Shown: piece after piece, positions 45,670 to 55,915 of the stretch | Layout: every line of letters starts with the position of its first letter | Position numbering within the stretch: position 1 is the first letter of the stretch | From: Costus lasius | Taxonomy: Eukaryota > Streptophyta > Magnoliopsida > Zingiberales > Costaceae | DNA length: 64,000 bases | Direction: 5' to 3' | Assembly: GCA_027563935.2 (NCBI GenBank) | Contig: CM050453.2 | Coordinates: 68,432,018 to 68,496,017, forward strand | The notes under the pieces: model-generated | Seen by the model: only the letters and a program-made list of their open reading frames with translations | Told to the model about the DNA's origin: nothing | Database searches by the model: none | Translations under genes and position numbers: made by a program

Positions 45670-47388
45670 TGAAGGGTCCCCTTCAAGGGGGAGCGCAAGC
45701 ATGTGAAACCCCTTTCAAGAGGGGGGGCGAAAAACCCTTAAGGGTGGCGCATGACAATTACAAGCGGAAGCAAGGGTTTTCCATGGATCTTAGCAAGATA
45801 ATATGATCAACTTGATGAAGTTTAGATCCATACCAAAGCCATGAGGAAGATGGCGACTTGGAAGCAAGAGAACAAGAGAGGTCTCCTCCACAAGGCGCGC
45901 ACACAAGAAGAAGTTGGCTTGCTCCTTGTCGTCCTTTGTGCTAGCAAAGGGCTTGAAGAATCCAAATCGCTTGAAGGAGAATCCTTGGATGTCTTCTTGG
46001 TTTGGCTTGCCGAATGCCTCTCTCCAACTCTCGGCAATCATGCACACTCAAGAGCACACATTCGCCCAAGAGAGAAGCCATCACGCAAAGGCGTTTCTTG
46101 GCTTAAGCGTTTAGGCGTTGAGACTTCCATATATGGTAAGTCTTCACTCCACACGTTCACACTTAGTGAACTAATCAAAACGCTTAATTAATTTGAACCA
46201 TGCGTTCACATCCTTGAACCGGTTCAATTGACTTTGGTTCAACAACCAAATCAAACCAAGACCAAACCAAGACATGCCATGGTCTAAATCTAGTATGAAC
46301 CATGAAGGTTCAAGATCTAACCATACATATCTAGATGCACTTGATCTCACTGATCTAGCATCAATACTCTCGATCGAAGCTTACCGATCTTAAGCTCTAA
46401 TCAATCAAACATGATCAGACCAGATCTCACTTACAATCAGAGTCTACTCTCCTTTAACTGAACCAAAACAATTCAGTCCACACGATCTGACATGAGTAAG
46501 CCATATCATCAAATTGTGCGACCCTGAGGGTTTCCTTTAAATGTCGGTAACGACAACTTACATTATCACGATCAGTGAGGGGTATCTAGCAACACATCAC
46601 TGTCTCCCGATATAAAGGAAAGAGTCTTCCAAGACTACACCCAAACCACAGCACAAGTGTGAATCAAACTCACGAGGCATGCATGTTTCCTTTGCCACTG
46701 GATGTTCCTATTGGACAAGCATGTCAAGCCTGTAACTCCAATAGGATGAGCATGATTAGATCAGATGATCACTGTCATCTGGGTATGGCCATACACTTTC
46801 TCAATCATCTCATACAGGGGGGCCCTCTAGAACATCACACTCCTTGAACAAGGAGACGGCAATCCTTTATCTATCACTAGTGCCCTAACCTGACTCAAGC
46901 TCATCATCCAAGATAGTCTATAATCATTATGTTTCAAATGATATTGAACTACCTCAAAACAATGACAATCATCATTTAGAAACACAAGTGATCTCAAGTC
47001 AAAGGAAAATGTGCCACTTGCTGCTATCAAGGATTATTCACATTGTGACAAACAATTGAATATCCTAGAAGGGTCTGTCCAGTACATCCAATGTACCCAT
47101 GAGTCTACATCTTATTCCATGCTCGAAGCATCCTATAAGATTAGCACACACATATTAGTCTCAATCATATCAAGGCTGTCTCATGTTCACCAAGATATTT
47201 CGACTAAGGACATAGAGCCTGTCAGCCTAGCTGAACAGCTTTGAGACATTATTCAGAAGTACACTTATTACAGCAGACAAGGTAACAACCTGAATAATAA
47301 CCATGCCTTTATAAACATAAGAGTTTATTACATGATACTTATACAATCCCAAGGCCTCAAACATTAGCCTTAAGGGCATACCCCAACA
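45670..47388 (-). repeat. 5' LTR of C4
   Basis: 1719 bp, pairs with 38299-40017; bounded by the PBS on the left and the gtttt target duplication on the right. Confidence 0.94.
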
Positions 47389-47393
47389 GTTTT

Positions 47394-48310
47394 GCTAAAG
47401 AGAAATTATCCTAAAATAGAGTTGACTCCTCTCGGATGCCCAACTTATACAAAACCAACCTTCACTCTTGTGACCTAGTCTTTACGCTCTATGGTAATTT
47501 ATTTTTTGTCCCTAATAAATTAAGGTTCATTCTCATGGCTTAATTCAATGGTCTTACTCTCAAGTGATATTAACGTACTCTCGTAGCTTAAATCACAAGT
47601 TCAATTAAAGGTTTTCCAATAGTATAATTCACTTCTTAGTGCAACTATTTTTTCTGAAATAATGTAATTATAAAAACTAGGTTTTTCACATGTAGAATTA
47701 AATTCATTAATTAGATTACTAAGATCTTGCTAATCTCGTAGTCTAATTAATGGGTTCTAGGATTATAAGTCACCTCTTAGTCCTTGTTATAACCCCTAAG
47801 ACATGTAATAATCTAAGTTCAAGTACCTATAAGTGCAATAATTTATTTTAGTTGAATTAACATCACTCAAACTAATGATAAAAAAATTAATTAAATCATC
47901 AAATAATTAGAGGGTTACTCCCTCAGTTCAAATAAATAAGTTTATACTATAAAAGACGTGAACTCACAATAATAACTCATAAAAAAATGTGTTTAATGGA
48001 TTAGAGATGTAAAATAAAATTGAAATAAAAATTTTAGGGTGTGACTGCCACAGTTTTACTCATCATAGCCCTGTGATTGTACAGGTAGAATTTGCTTTAA
48101 CTTGTTGCATCTTCTTCTGAAATACGTCGCTTTTGTTGCTAATTTCTTCCAAACCCAATCTCCTCTTATTCTAAAATTTTGTGTGTCCTCTCTGCCCATG
48201 GGTGCAGCTTCCTTACAAATTTCATGACCAAAGGTGCTTAGGAAACTTCTTGGCAAACTCCCAAACCCTAGTAGCTGTCATTCATAATTTCTCCTTCCTT
48301 ACTCTTTGTG
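47394..48310 (-). repeat. Gypsy-G-like LTR, right part
   Basis: Continues 38069-38298 without a gap once C4 and one gtttt are removed. It matches the complement of 36400-37540 (for example GGTGCTTAGGAAACTTCTTGG near 48231). It is cut at 48311 by the start of the H2 LTR. A 123-codon ORF at 48181-48552 crosses this boundary and is an accident. Confidence 0.7.
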
Positions 48311-48507
48311 TTGGTGTTTATTCCCTAAGACCTGTTATTGGTCTATCTTTTGTACTACTTGACATTGATATTTCTCACATATATCATTCTAGAACTGTCG
48401 TTATTATGTTTTGTTTATATCTGCGATTATGTACTTGCAGGATAATGTCCCTAGAGATAGATTGTTTCTATGCTCAAACTCTTGCCCCCAGTCAAATACC
48501 TGAGTGG

Positions 48508-48566
48508 AAGCTGCACCCATGGGCGGAGAGGACACACAAAATTTTAGAATAAGAGGAGATTGGGCT
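48508..48566 (-). repeat. Inverted templated insertion in the H2 LTR
   Basis: 59 bp that are the reverse complement of 48156-48214 with one mismatch. The donor is in the neighbouring Gypsy-G-like LTR, 294 bp away. It replaces about 37 bp of Copia-B LTR, and short matches (TGG, GGG) occur at both joints. Confidence 0.9.
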
Positions 48567-48578
48567 GGTTAGGCACGA

Positions 48579-50323
48579 TGATGCAGCTACTAGTGGGTAG
48601 GAGGGTCCTTAAAGCCGTACTCTAAGGGATTACACGATGCACGCGAAAATGGGAGAGGGTCTTTAGACGAGGGAAGTGAAAAGCGTTCAGAAAATAGCAG
48701 GAAAGCACGAAGAAATCAGCGTCGAGTTCGATCGGGGCAACACGAATGTGAGAAGGAATCAACGAGACTCAACTACTGAAAATACATAACTAACCTCTTA
48801 GCATTTAGTGTGCTCTCTAAGCAAATTTTAAGCTCCGCACGTCACAATGGGGACAGCGGATTCGCAGTGTACAGCTCGCGCGCCTATGCGCCTGAAACAA
48901 ACCAAAAACAATGAACGACCACGCCTCCGCCGTGCGGATACTCGTGGAAAAGAGGGAAACTACAGCGGAAAAGAACACGAGGGAATGGAAAATAGGCGAA
49001 CCTGACCCACCGGGGCGATGGGATTTACTTCTTATAATGCTGGAAATGGACCTTCGAGTCGAGGCACCGACCACGACTCTCACACGCCTCGAAATCGAGG
49101 CAAGATGCGTACAACCTTGGAATCGAGGCACTCTCCTGGATCTCCACAAGTTGGAGCATTCTACCACTCTAGAGAACTGAGAATGAAGCTAGCCCACCCC
49201 TTCTCTTTTATAGGATAAGAGAGGGGAACAAGACAAGGGCTGAATTCCTACCAACTACCTACTTTTGCAGCCCAAAAGTAGTCAAGACTACTATATAAGG
49301 ACAAAAACTGCTACAAGGGACAAAAGAGTAACAAACTTCTAGCAACTAAAGTGGACTGGCGCAGGTCCTTTGATTCCTGCGGCTACGAGGTGGCTGCGAA
49401 GGTAGTTTGACACGTTCGGAGCATACTGCGATGAAGCAGCAAAATTTAGACGTCGTAGGCTGAGTCACTGCCGTCATGGCATGCTCTTGCGCCGTGTTAC
49501 TGACATGATTGCGGTGTCCTTTTCGAGTTGGGCCACTTGGGGGCTGGTCTATGGCACCCTTGGGCTGGATCATTTCGGTGTGGATTGCAAGTGGGCTGAC
49601 GACACCTACGAAACAATCCAACGGATGGGATGTGCGTTGGGATCACCAAATAATCACTTGGTTGGGCTCCTTTGGGTCCTCCTCAAATGGATGAACATGG
49701 TGGGGAGAGTTGTGCACGTCAAAACGGGGCCGTTGGGGCAAATCGGCAGTTTCAGGATTTCCGCGGGTCACCCCATGACTAGTTCCACACCCCGTGACTT
49801 TTTCACCACAGTCCACAGAAACTTCCTTGGGGTGTGACTTCGGTCGCTGGGTCGACCGTGGAACATTCTGTGCATACTTGACTTTTTCCATAGGAACTTC
49901 CTCGGGGTGTGACTTCGGTCGCTGGGTCGACCGCGGAACATTCTGTGCATACTTGACTCTTTCCACAGGAATTTCCTCGGGGTGTGACTTCGATCGCTGG
50001 GTCGATCGAGTGCATACTAGCCAGAATCCACAGAAAATTCTTCGGGTGTGACTTCAGTCGTTGGGTCGACCGCGGAACAGTCTGTGACACCCGAATTTGC
50101 AGAAACTTTCTTGGGCTATGGTTTAGGTCACTTGGTACCATGAGGAATGTTCTGTACAGATCGGGATGTGTGGTCTGGAATGCCACTGCAGAAGCCGCGG
50201 GCAGCGGTCTCGGTCGTTGGGTCGACCGCGGAACATTCTGTGATGCCAAAACTCATAGAAAATTTGTGGGCCACCTCCTGGTGCAAGTTTTCCCCTTCTT
50301 CTATGTTGTATGCTCCTGCATCA
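48579..50323. mobile_element. Unidentified LTR-like insertion
   Basis: 1745 bp with 8-bp inverted ends TGATGCAG/CTGCATCA, in TG...CA form, and flanks cacga (48574-48578) and catga (50324-50328): a 5-bp target duplication with one C-to-T change. The Copia-B LTR continues on both sides. It has no convincing coding region and is more GC-rich than its surroundings. It looks like a solo LTR of a family not otherwise present here. Confidence 0.7.
49815..50250. repeat. Degenerate 75-bp tandem repeats with a GGTCGACC palindrome
   Basis: About five units built on GTGACTTCGGTCGCTGGGTC then GACCGCGGAACATTCTGTG. The first two are clear (GGAACATTCTGTGCATACTT at 49860 and 49935, period 75); later ones are decayed. 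ORFs over this block exist only because the period is a multiple of three. Confidence 0.85.
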
Positions 50324-51510
50324 CATGAGGTGCTAATGCAAATTTATAGGTATATCAGTGGCGGATATACTAGATCGACCCGCTATGAGGCTATGACTTG
50401 GAGTCATGAGTTATCTTCACAAGTGACAGGAGATGTATTGATCCCTTGACTTGAGATCATTGACTCTTCTATATGGTTAGGGATATGCTTTGATACAGCC
50501 TAACACCTCACCATAGTTGGGAGGTCATAACGGTTGTCATTGAGTATGTCACAACCCATATGAGAAGACCAATGGACAGACAAAGGATTTGCCCCTTTCT
50601 GAGGAAAGTTTGATATCCACGCCCCCCCCCTATGGTAGCATGACTGAAAGTGTATGGTCATACCCAGGTGAAAGCCTAATTTAGTCATGACCATGAGATT
50701 GGGTGAAAACAAGTGGTGACACACTTGTCTAATCGGATATCAGTTTGGCAAAGAGACTGTAATGCATCAGTACCTTATTGCGATGATGGGGATGTTGATG
50801 TTGATATCCATTTCGATGAGTTGGGTAGCAGGGATATACTGCTAGGTACCCCTCATTGCTTGTGATGACCTTAGTTCATCACTGCCAGCATCAGAGGAAC
50901 CTACAGCATCGCACACCTTGATACTTGAGTTCTCGTATTGATCCGGTAGCCTTGTGATCGAGTTATTGGATAGCTCGGATCAATTTAGGAGATTTCATCA
51001 GCACCAATGGGCCTGATGAGATGGAAGAGACTTATTAGAGCCAAACTTTATTTTTGACAGGTTGACCCGAAATTGACCCTGGGTGGTCACATTTGACTTT
51101 GGGTTACATTGGATTGGATCCAATGACTTAATCAACTTATGTTATTTAGTTTGGGCTAGCCCATTACCCAATGGGGCCTTGTAATGAGTTGTCATGAAGA
51201 TATAAGAGGGCATAAAGGTATAATGGTAGAAATCATCCTCATTGGCTCCTCAAGGGTATAATGGGGCAATGTAGGCGCCTAATGCTTCATTAGGCATTCC
51301 TTGCCATCCAAGCTTGTTCCTTGGATGGAATGCTTGCCTCTATGGCAAGGCTTGGGGCGCATATGGCTTCTTGGACTTGTTTTGGCAAGTGCCAAGCGCA
51401 TATGGCTAATGGGTAAAGGTTTATGATAAAGTCTTTGAGACTTTCCTTACCTCTAAACCTAATTGGCCAAACCCCTTTACCCTAGCCGCACCTCTTTTTG
51501 TGAATTGCGT

Positions 51511-51518
51511 CTATATAC
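51511..51518 (+). promoter_or_regulatory. Candidate TATA box of the H2 LTR
   Basis: CTATATAC at the place equivalent to CTATAAAT in the Copia-B LTR at 29701-29708. Position and motif only. Confidence 0.3.
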
Positions 51519-52435
51519 TTCTCTTGCCACCCCTTGCTTTAAGGGTGACATTCATATGTGAGAGCAACTTCAAAGGGTGAGAGCATCATAGTAGTTAGCG
51601 TAAGCATCCTCTTCCAAGCCGCAATCCTTCCTCCTTTCTACTCCCTTGGCGCAAGTGAAGCAAGGGGCTTGGCGGCATCTTCTCCCACACCTCCTCTTTG
51701 GCGCATCCTTGCTTGAAGGTGACGCAACTTGTGCAGGAGTCTCCCTAAGGCATGGATCTTCTTCCCGAGACTAGCACTGGGCGTGGAAGAAGAGGACTCA
51801 ACCATCGGCTGTGTGTGAGGCTGCACTCTGCTTACACTTTGGGGCCTACATCGGCATCTCTCTTTATTGCTTTGAGGTACTTTCTCCTTACATCATGTTG
51901 TTGTGATCCGAAAGGACACACTTTTAAATACAAGTAGGTAGACTAATTTAGGAGTCACAGCCAAAACTTGTTTGGCACACAGGGATCTGTCATCCCCGGC
52001 GACGGCGCCAAAAAATTGTTGAGATCCGAAATGACACACTTATAAATACAAGTAGGTAGACTTATTTAAGGTGTCGCGGCCAAAACCAAAGTGTTGGCCC
52101 ACAGGGCTATTGTCACTCCCTGACACGGCTCCAAAATCTTGTTGTCCCTAAACTTGTAGTGTCCGCAAGTGCAGGGATACTCGAAGTAATAAAGAAAAAT
52201 ATCGATCCCACAGAGACATTATTGTTAAGTACCAAATAATTGATTTCTCACTAGCTAAGCAAACCGAATATAATGGAAGTAAACTATGCAAGAAGAATAC
52301 GCTAAAAGATATTCAAAGAGAGAACTGGGACTAGGGTTTCATCCACCTTGATTTCAATGACTAGATATGAATAAAAGGTCATCAGTCAAATCTTGATATG
52401 ATAAAGACTTAATTTACTTTATAAAGGGATTATCT

Positions 52436-52662
52436 CACTTTCGTGCAGACAATCATGCAGGGACCAATCCTCACTTTCGTGCTAGATTTATCCCAGGCTA
52501 ATGATAAGTAAATCATCAATCAAAGAATTCAAAGATCACTTTCGTGCATCCGAATTCTAAGTTGATTGTCTCGAGTGGAATCTCAAGGATCACTTTCGTG
52601 CATCTGAGACTCAACACAAGTTCTACCTAGGGTTCTCCAACATTTTGATCCTCATTTTCGTG
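52436..52662. repeat. Spaced CACTTTCGTGC motifs in the Gypsy-G LTR
   Basis: Exact CACTTTCGTGC at 52436, 52472, 52537 and 52591, and CATTTTCGTGC at 52652, at spacings of 36-65 bp. The Gypsy-G LTR at 59620-59690 has related sites (GTGCGAAAGTAAG, GCACGAAAGTGAG). Confidence 0.85.
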
Positions 52663-53079
52663 CAAGATCTCCACGTTTGACACACTAACTTAATCCTAGG
52701 TTCATAATTATCAACATGGCAATCACGTCACTAAAATAAAGAAATAAGAACTTTAACCTAATCTCTTACGGTGACTTCCTATTTATCAATTTTAGGGTTC
52801 CAATTCTCAAGCAAGTCACCTTTTGGTCCTTATTGCGAGAACTCTAAACATGATGACAAGAAGTAAACTGAGGAGAAATTTAGACCAATAATCACATGGG
52901 TAAAATTATCATGGCAAAATTATCTTGACAAAATAAAAAGTATCTAATCATTAAAAATCAAAGGGATTACACCCATGCCCCAAATATGTTTAAGCTTGCA
53001 TGGAGAAAGAAATACAATCAACCATAGTTTCAAAGCATCAGAAATCAACAAGAAGGAGAGAATAGACGTTACAACACGG

Positions 53080-53850
53080 CTGTAATAGAAATTACAGCCG
53101 TAATCACACATATGAACAGTGCCGGTGGCGTTCTTTCATTGATTCCTCCTCCAATCGAACTCCTTTTGCTTTGAAACTTCTGGTGCATCCTCCTCTTCTC
53201 CAAGCGAAGCTTCTGAGTGAAAATCATGGCCTGAGGTACCCTCTACGCCTCTCGGCGCGAGGCCAAACCCTAACCACCTCCCTATCGATTGCTCTCTCAA
53301 TACTGGATAATAATTCAAGCTTCCACTTCGTGCGTCTTCTCCTCTTTAAGACGAGTCCATGGGAACTTTTGGATTCTAATTTGGAGGTCTGGATCAAACG
53401 ATATGGTCCACACAAGATTTGGACCTATAAAAATTACATTTTTGACTTGGAATTACGACCGTAATGGATATTACGGCAGTGTCGTAATTTGAATAGCGAG
53501 CTTTCGAATGAAAATCTTCCGAGATTACGGCACCGTAAAATACCTTACGGCCATGCCGTAATGTTAGTAATCTCTCGGATGGAAAACCATCCCTCATTAC
53601 AGTACCGTCAATTCTGTTACGGTGGTACCGTAAACTTCATCAAATCTCTGCCCAGAATTATGCCCATATTACGGCCCATAAAAATGTTTATGGCAGTGCC
53701 GTAATCTTCATGAAATGTCTAGTCAGAAAAATCTCAAAATACGGCACCGTAAAGAGTGTTACGGGGGTAGCGTAATTTTGATCTAACTCTGCAGTCAAAT
53801 TACGGTACTGTAAAAGTCATATTGGGGGTGCCGTAATTTGCTCTGAAGCT
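53080..53850. repeat. TTACGG/CCGTAA hairpin array, Gypsy-G LTR (minus copy)
   Basis: About eight units of the type ATTACGGCACCGTAA...TTACGG..TGCCGTAAT at roughly 75-90-bp spacing. Each unit can form one or two short hairpins around CG dinucleotides. Similar arrays are at 58525-58830, 31232-31745 and 34215-34395. Confidence 0.85.
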
Positions 53851-54095
53851 CTGATTCTTCTAAAATTTAATGTGTGATCTCCTCTTGACGTTGTGAATTC
53901 AATTATGCATCTGGTTTGCTCGAAATCGATTGAAAAACATGTCTTTTTACCTGAAAATCATCAAAAATAGAAAATAGTGTATATTCCGCAAATATTGATA
54001 AAAAGGCGTAAAAATAAGCAAAGTCTATGAATATGACACAAAAACACTCATGAAATGGCACAAAAATTACTATATATTTTGGTGTCATCACATGT

Positions 54096-54203
54096 CAACC
54101 CCCTTGCTTGCATCGATTCTCTAGGTTTTTCGGACCGACCTGTTTCGGGGATTTGCTTCCGCTATATGTATTAAAAATTTAAAATCCCCAGGGTTTCCCA
54201 ATA
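54096..54203 (+). repeat. 3' end of the H2 5' LTR
   Basis: Resumes the Copia-B LTR after the Gypsy-G insertion (CATCG..CGGACCGACCTGTTTCGGGG) and ends GGGTTTCCCAATA, a decayed CCCAACA. Confidence 0.82.
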
Positions 54204-54204
54204 G

Positions 54205-54216
54205 TAGTATTAGAGC
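54205..54216 (+). promoter_or_regulatory. Decayed primer binding site of H2
   Basis: TAGTATTAGAGC against TGGTATCAGAGC: two transitions (G to A, C to T), one base after the LTR end, as in H. Confidence 0.82.
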
Positions 54217-55915
54217 TACTTGTGAGACTCGAATGATGTTTTAATCCTTTTTGTATGCTCACATGCCACTCAAATTTTCAAAAATTTCAAGCATGGCACA
54301 TGGTTTTTCTAAAGTAGAAAAATTGTAGGTTTCTTGTTTCTTGCCTCTATTCAATTTCCTTTGGATCTTTGCTCTCTTCACATGACTGGGATAGACCCAT
54401 ATGTGGAAAAAATAATTTCTCCTCTCATGATAGGATAGACCCATCATGAGAGAGTTGTTGAGATTATGTGGGGCATGTACTGGGTGATTGCCGTAATCTT
54501 AACAAGTTAAAGATTGCAAGGAGGGCAACAGATACGCCTCTTGTAGACTCCTAAACGAAACAAAAAACCAAGGATTTGTGATAAGAGGTGAAGGAAGAGA
54601 GACATGTTTTAATGAAAATCTAAAACTTCAGATTTTGTGTTTTTCATGAGCATATAGAATCACATGAGATAGCGTCTTGATTATGCATAATGTTGTGGTC
54701 ATTAGTCAAGCCCCTTTCATGCCTGTGATGTATTCTTGTGAGGCCTGCGTGCCACTTTCTTTTGTTTTTGTAATCAATGAGGAGAAGATTAGGAGCGCAT
54801 CCTACATGAAGTCTTGGTGTATGCATGAAGCTTTCATGCTTGCGCACCTTGCATGGCGGCGCAACATGATGAAGCTTCAACCTTGGTGGCGCGCCCATGC
54901 TTGTTGCGCAAGTTGGGTTTGACGAGCTTTTGGGCTTGAGAGCTATCCCTCTTGGCTCTTGCATGGTGGCGCATCATCCTTGGAGGAGCCACCTTGGCAT
55001 TGGCCGAACCCTTAGGGGTGCTTCTAGGGTTTGAGGGCTAAACCATAGTGAGGACGACCTTGGAGCTGCACTTGAAGTTCAAGCTAGAGGGCAGTTAGAT
55101 TAGGTCTTATTGGGGCTTGTATCCTAGGTCAAGCATTGAACACCTTCGGCATGTGTTGGTTCAATGTGTTATTAGGCTATGACCACATCATCTTTTACTG
55201 CTTTTCTTATCTGCTAAAGCATGCCTGTGATGTTTTATCTTATTGTTATCACTATAAGATTGCATACCTGTAATGTTAGACGAAAGATAAAACTAAGAGG
55301 ATGAAACCTCAAAAACCCACAAAATAAAAATATCAAGTCTATATAGCCTTCTAACTCGTAGCCCTCATCAAGCTATCGATCAGTGGTGTTGTACACTATT
55401 TTCCACTCTTGTGGGACACACCCACTTATCTTTAGAAGGTGCGTGGTGACAATGGTTTCCCCAGTCCATTTTTAACCTAGACATGCCTTCGCAAGGAAAC
55501 TCGTTGGCCTTGGGCATAACGGTTAGGAATAGACTTGACTAGCTTTTCACATGTGGTGGCCACATGATAGAACTCTATAGGCATCATTGAGATGTTAGGG
55601 TTTCATGCTATATCCAGCCCTCACTCGACATAAAATACCTAGACTATCTCAATAAGGGGAGTTGCCAAGTGCAATCGGCCGGCGTGCCCACCTTAAGAAG
55701 CATGGGTCACTTTGTGTATCTCATCCCACCCTCATGGGATGCAAAGCCTCATGTGGAATAAGGATCCCATCTCACTAGGAAATCTTGGATTTCTCAATTG
55801 ACTTTGTGGGTTGTTAATTCAATTAAAATAGTGGGGGCCATAATCAATTAATGCAAGTCCAGATTAAATGATTCAAAGCAGTACTAATCTAATTTTCTTA
55901 GTTGTTGTAGATCAA
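54217..55915 (+). mobile_element. H2 untranslated leader
   Basis: Collinear with the H leader (5354-5476, 14603-14712, 26537-27759, 28669-28766) and free of its insertions. Hairpins are partly decayed: TCCCACCCTCATGGGA at 55724-55739 has lost one pair. Conserved box GGATCCCATCTCA at 55762-55774. The acceptor-like GTTGTTGTAG (55901-55910) is five bases before the gag ATG. Confidence 0.85.

Larger units (their letters stand above)
38299..47388 (-). mobile_element. Complete, very young Copia-A retrotransposon C4
   Basis: A 9090-bp element on the minus strand, LTRs at 38299-40017 (3') and 45670-47388 (5'), both 1719 bp. The target duplication gtttt is perfect (38294-38298 and 47389-47393). By eye the LTRs differ at only four positions (about 99.8% identity), the highest of any pair here. 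PBS, leader, polyprotein and polypurine tract are all present. A single nonsense codon in RNase H is the only coding defect I can see. It is inserted in a Gypsy-G-like LTR. Confidence 0.96.
48311..51898 (+). repeat. 5' LTR of H2 (Copia-B), interrupted
   Basis: LTR pieces at 48311-48507 (starting TGTTGGTGTTTATTCCC), 48567-48578 and 50329-51898, collinear with the reverse complement of 29194-31149; the last piece of this LTR is at 54096-54203. Between them lie a 59-bp templated insertion and an unidentified LTR-like element. H2 inserted into the Gypsy-G-like LTR to its left; ctttg (48306-48310) would be its target copy, but the partner is outside the window. Confidence 0.82.
51899..54090 (-). 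mobile_element. Gypsy-G LTR plus repeated leader/PBS units, target duplication flanked
   Basis: 2192 bp in the H2 LTR with a perfect target duplication catgt (51894-51898 and 54091-54095). The LTR proper is 52140-54090 (minus strand TGATGACACC...GGGACAACA). Left of it are two head-to-tail units, 51899-52016 and 52017-52139, each holding a PBS-like motif (complement of TTTTTGGCGCCGTCGCCGGG at about 51994-52015, and a decayed one at about 52120-52137). The outer unit also starts TGTTGTGATCC, like an LTR end. No coding part is present. Confidence 0.8.

Noticed and set aside
48181..48552. 123-codon ORF with apparent hydrophobic segments
   Set aside because: It runs across the boundary between a Gypsy-G-like LTR and the H2 LTR and into the templated insertion, so it cannot be an inherited gene.
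49481..50328. Several ORFs of 85-148 codons on both strands, some with internal repeats
   Set aside because: They are produced by a tandem repeat of 75 bp, a multiple of three, inside an LTR-like element.
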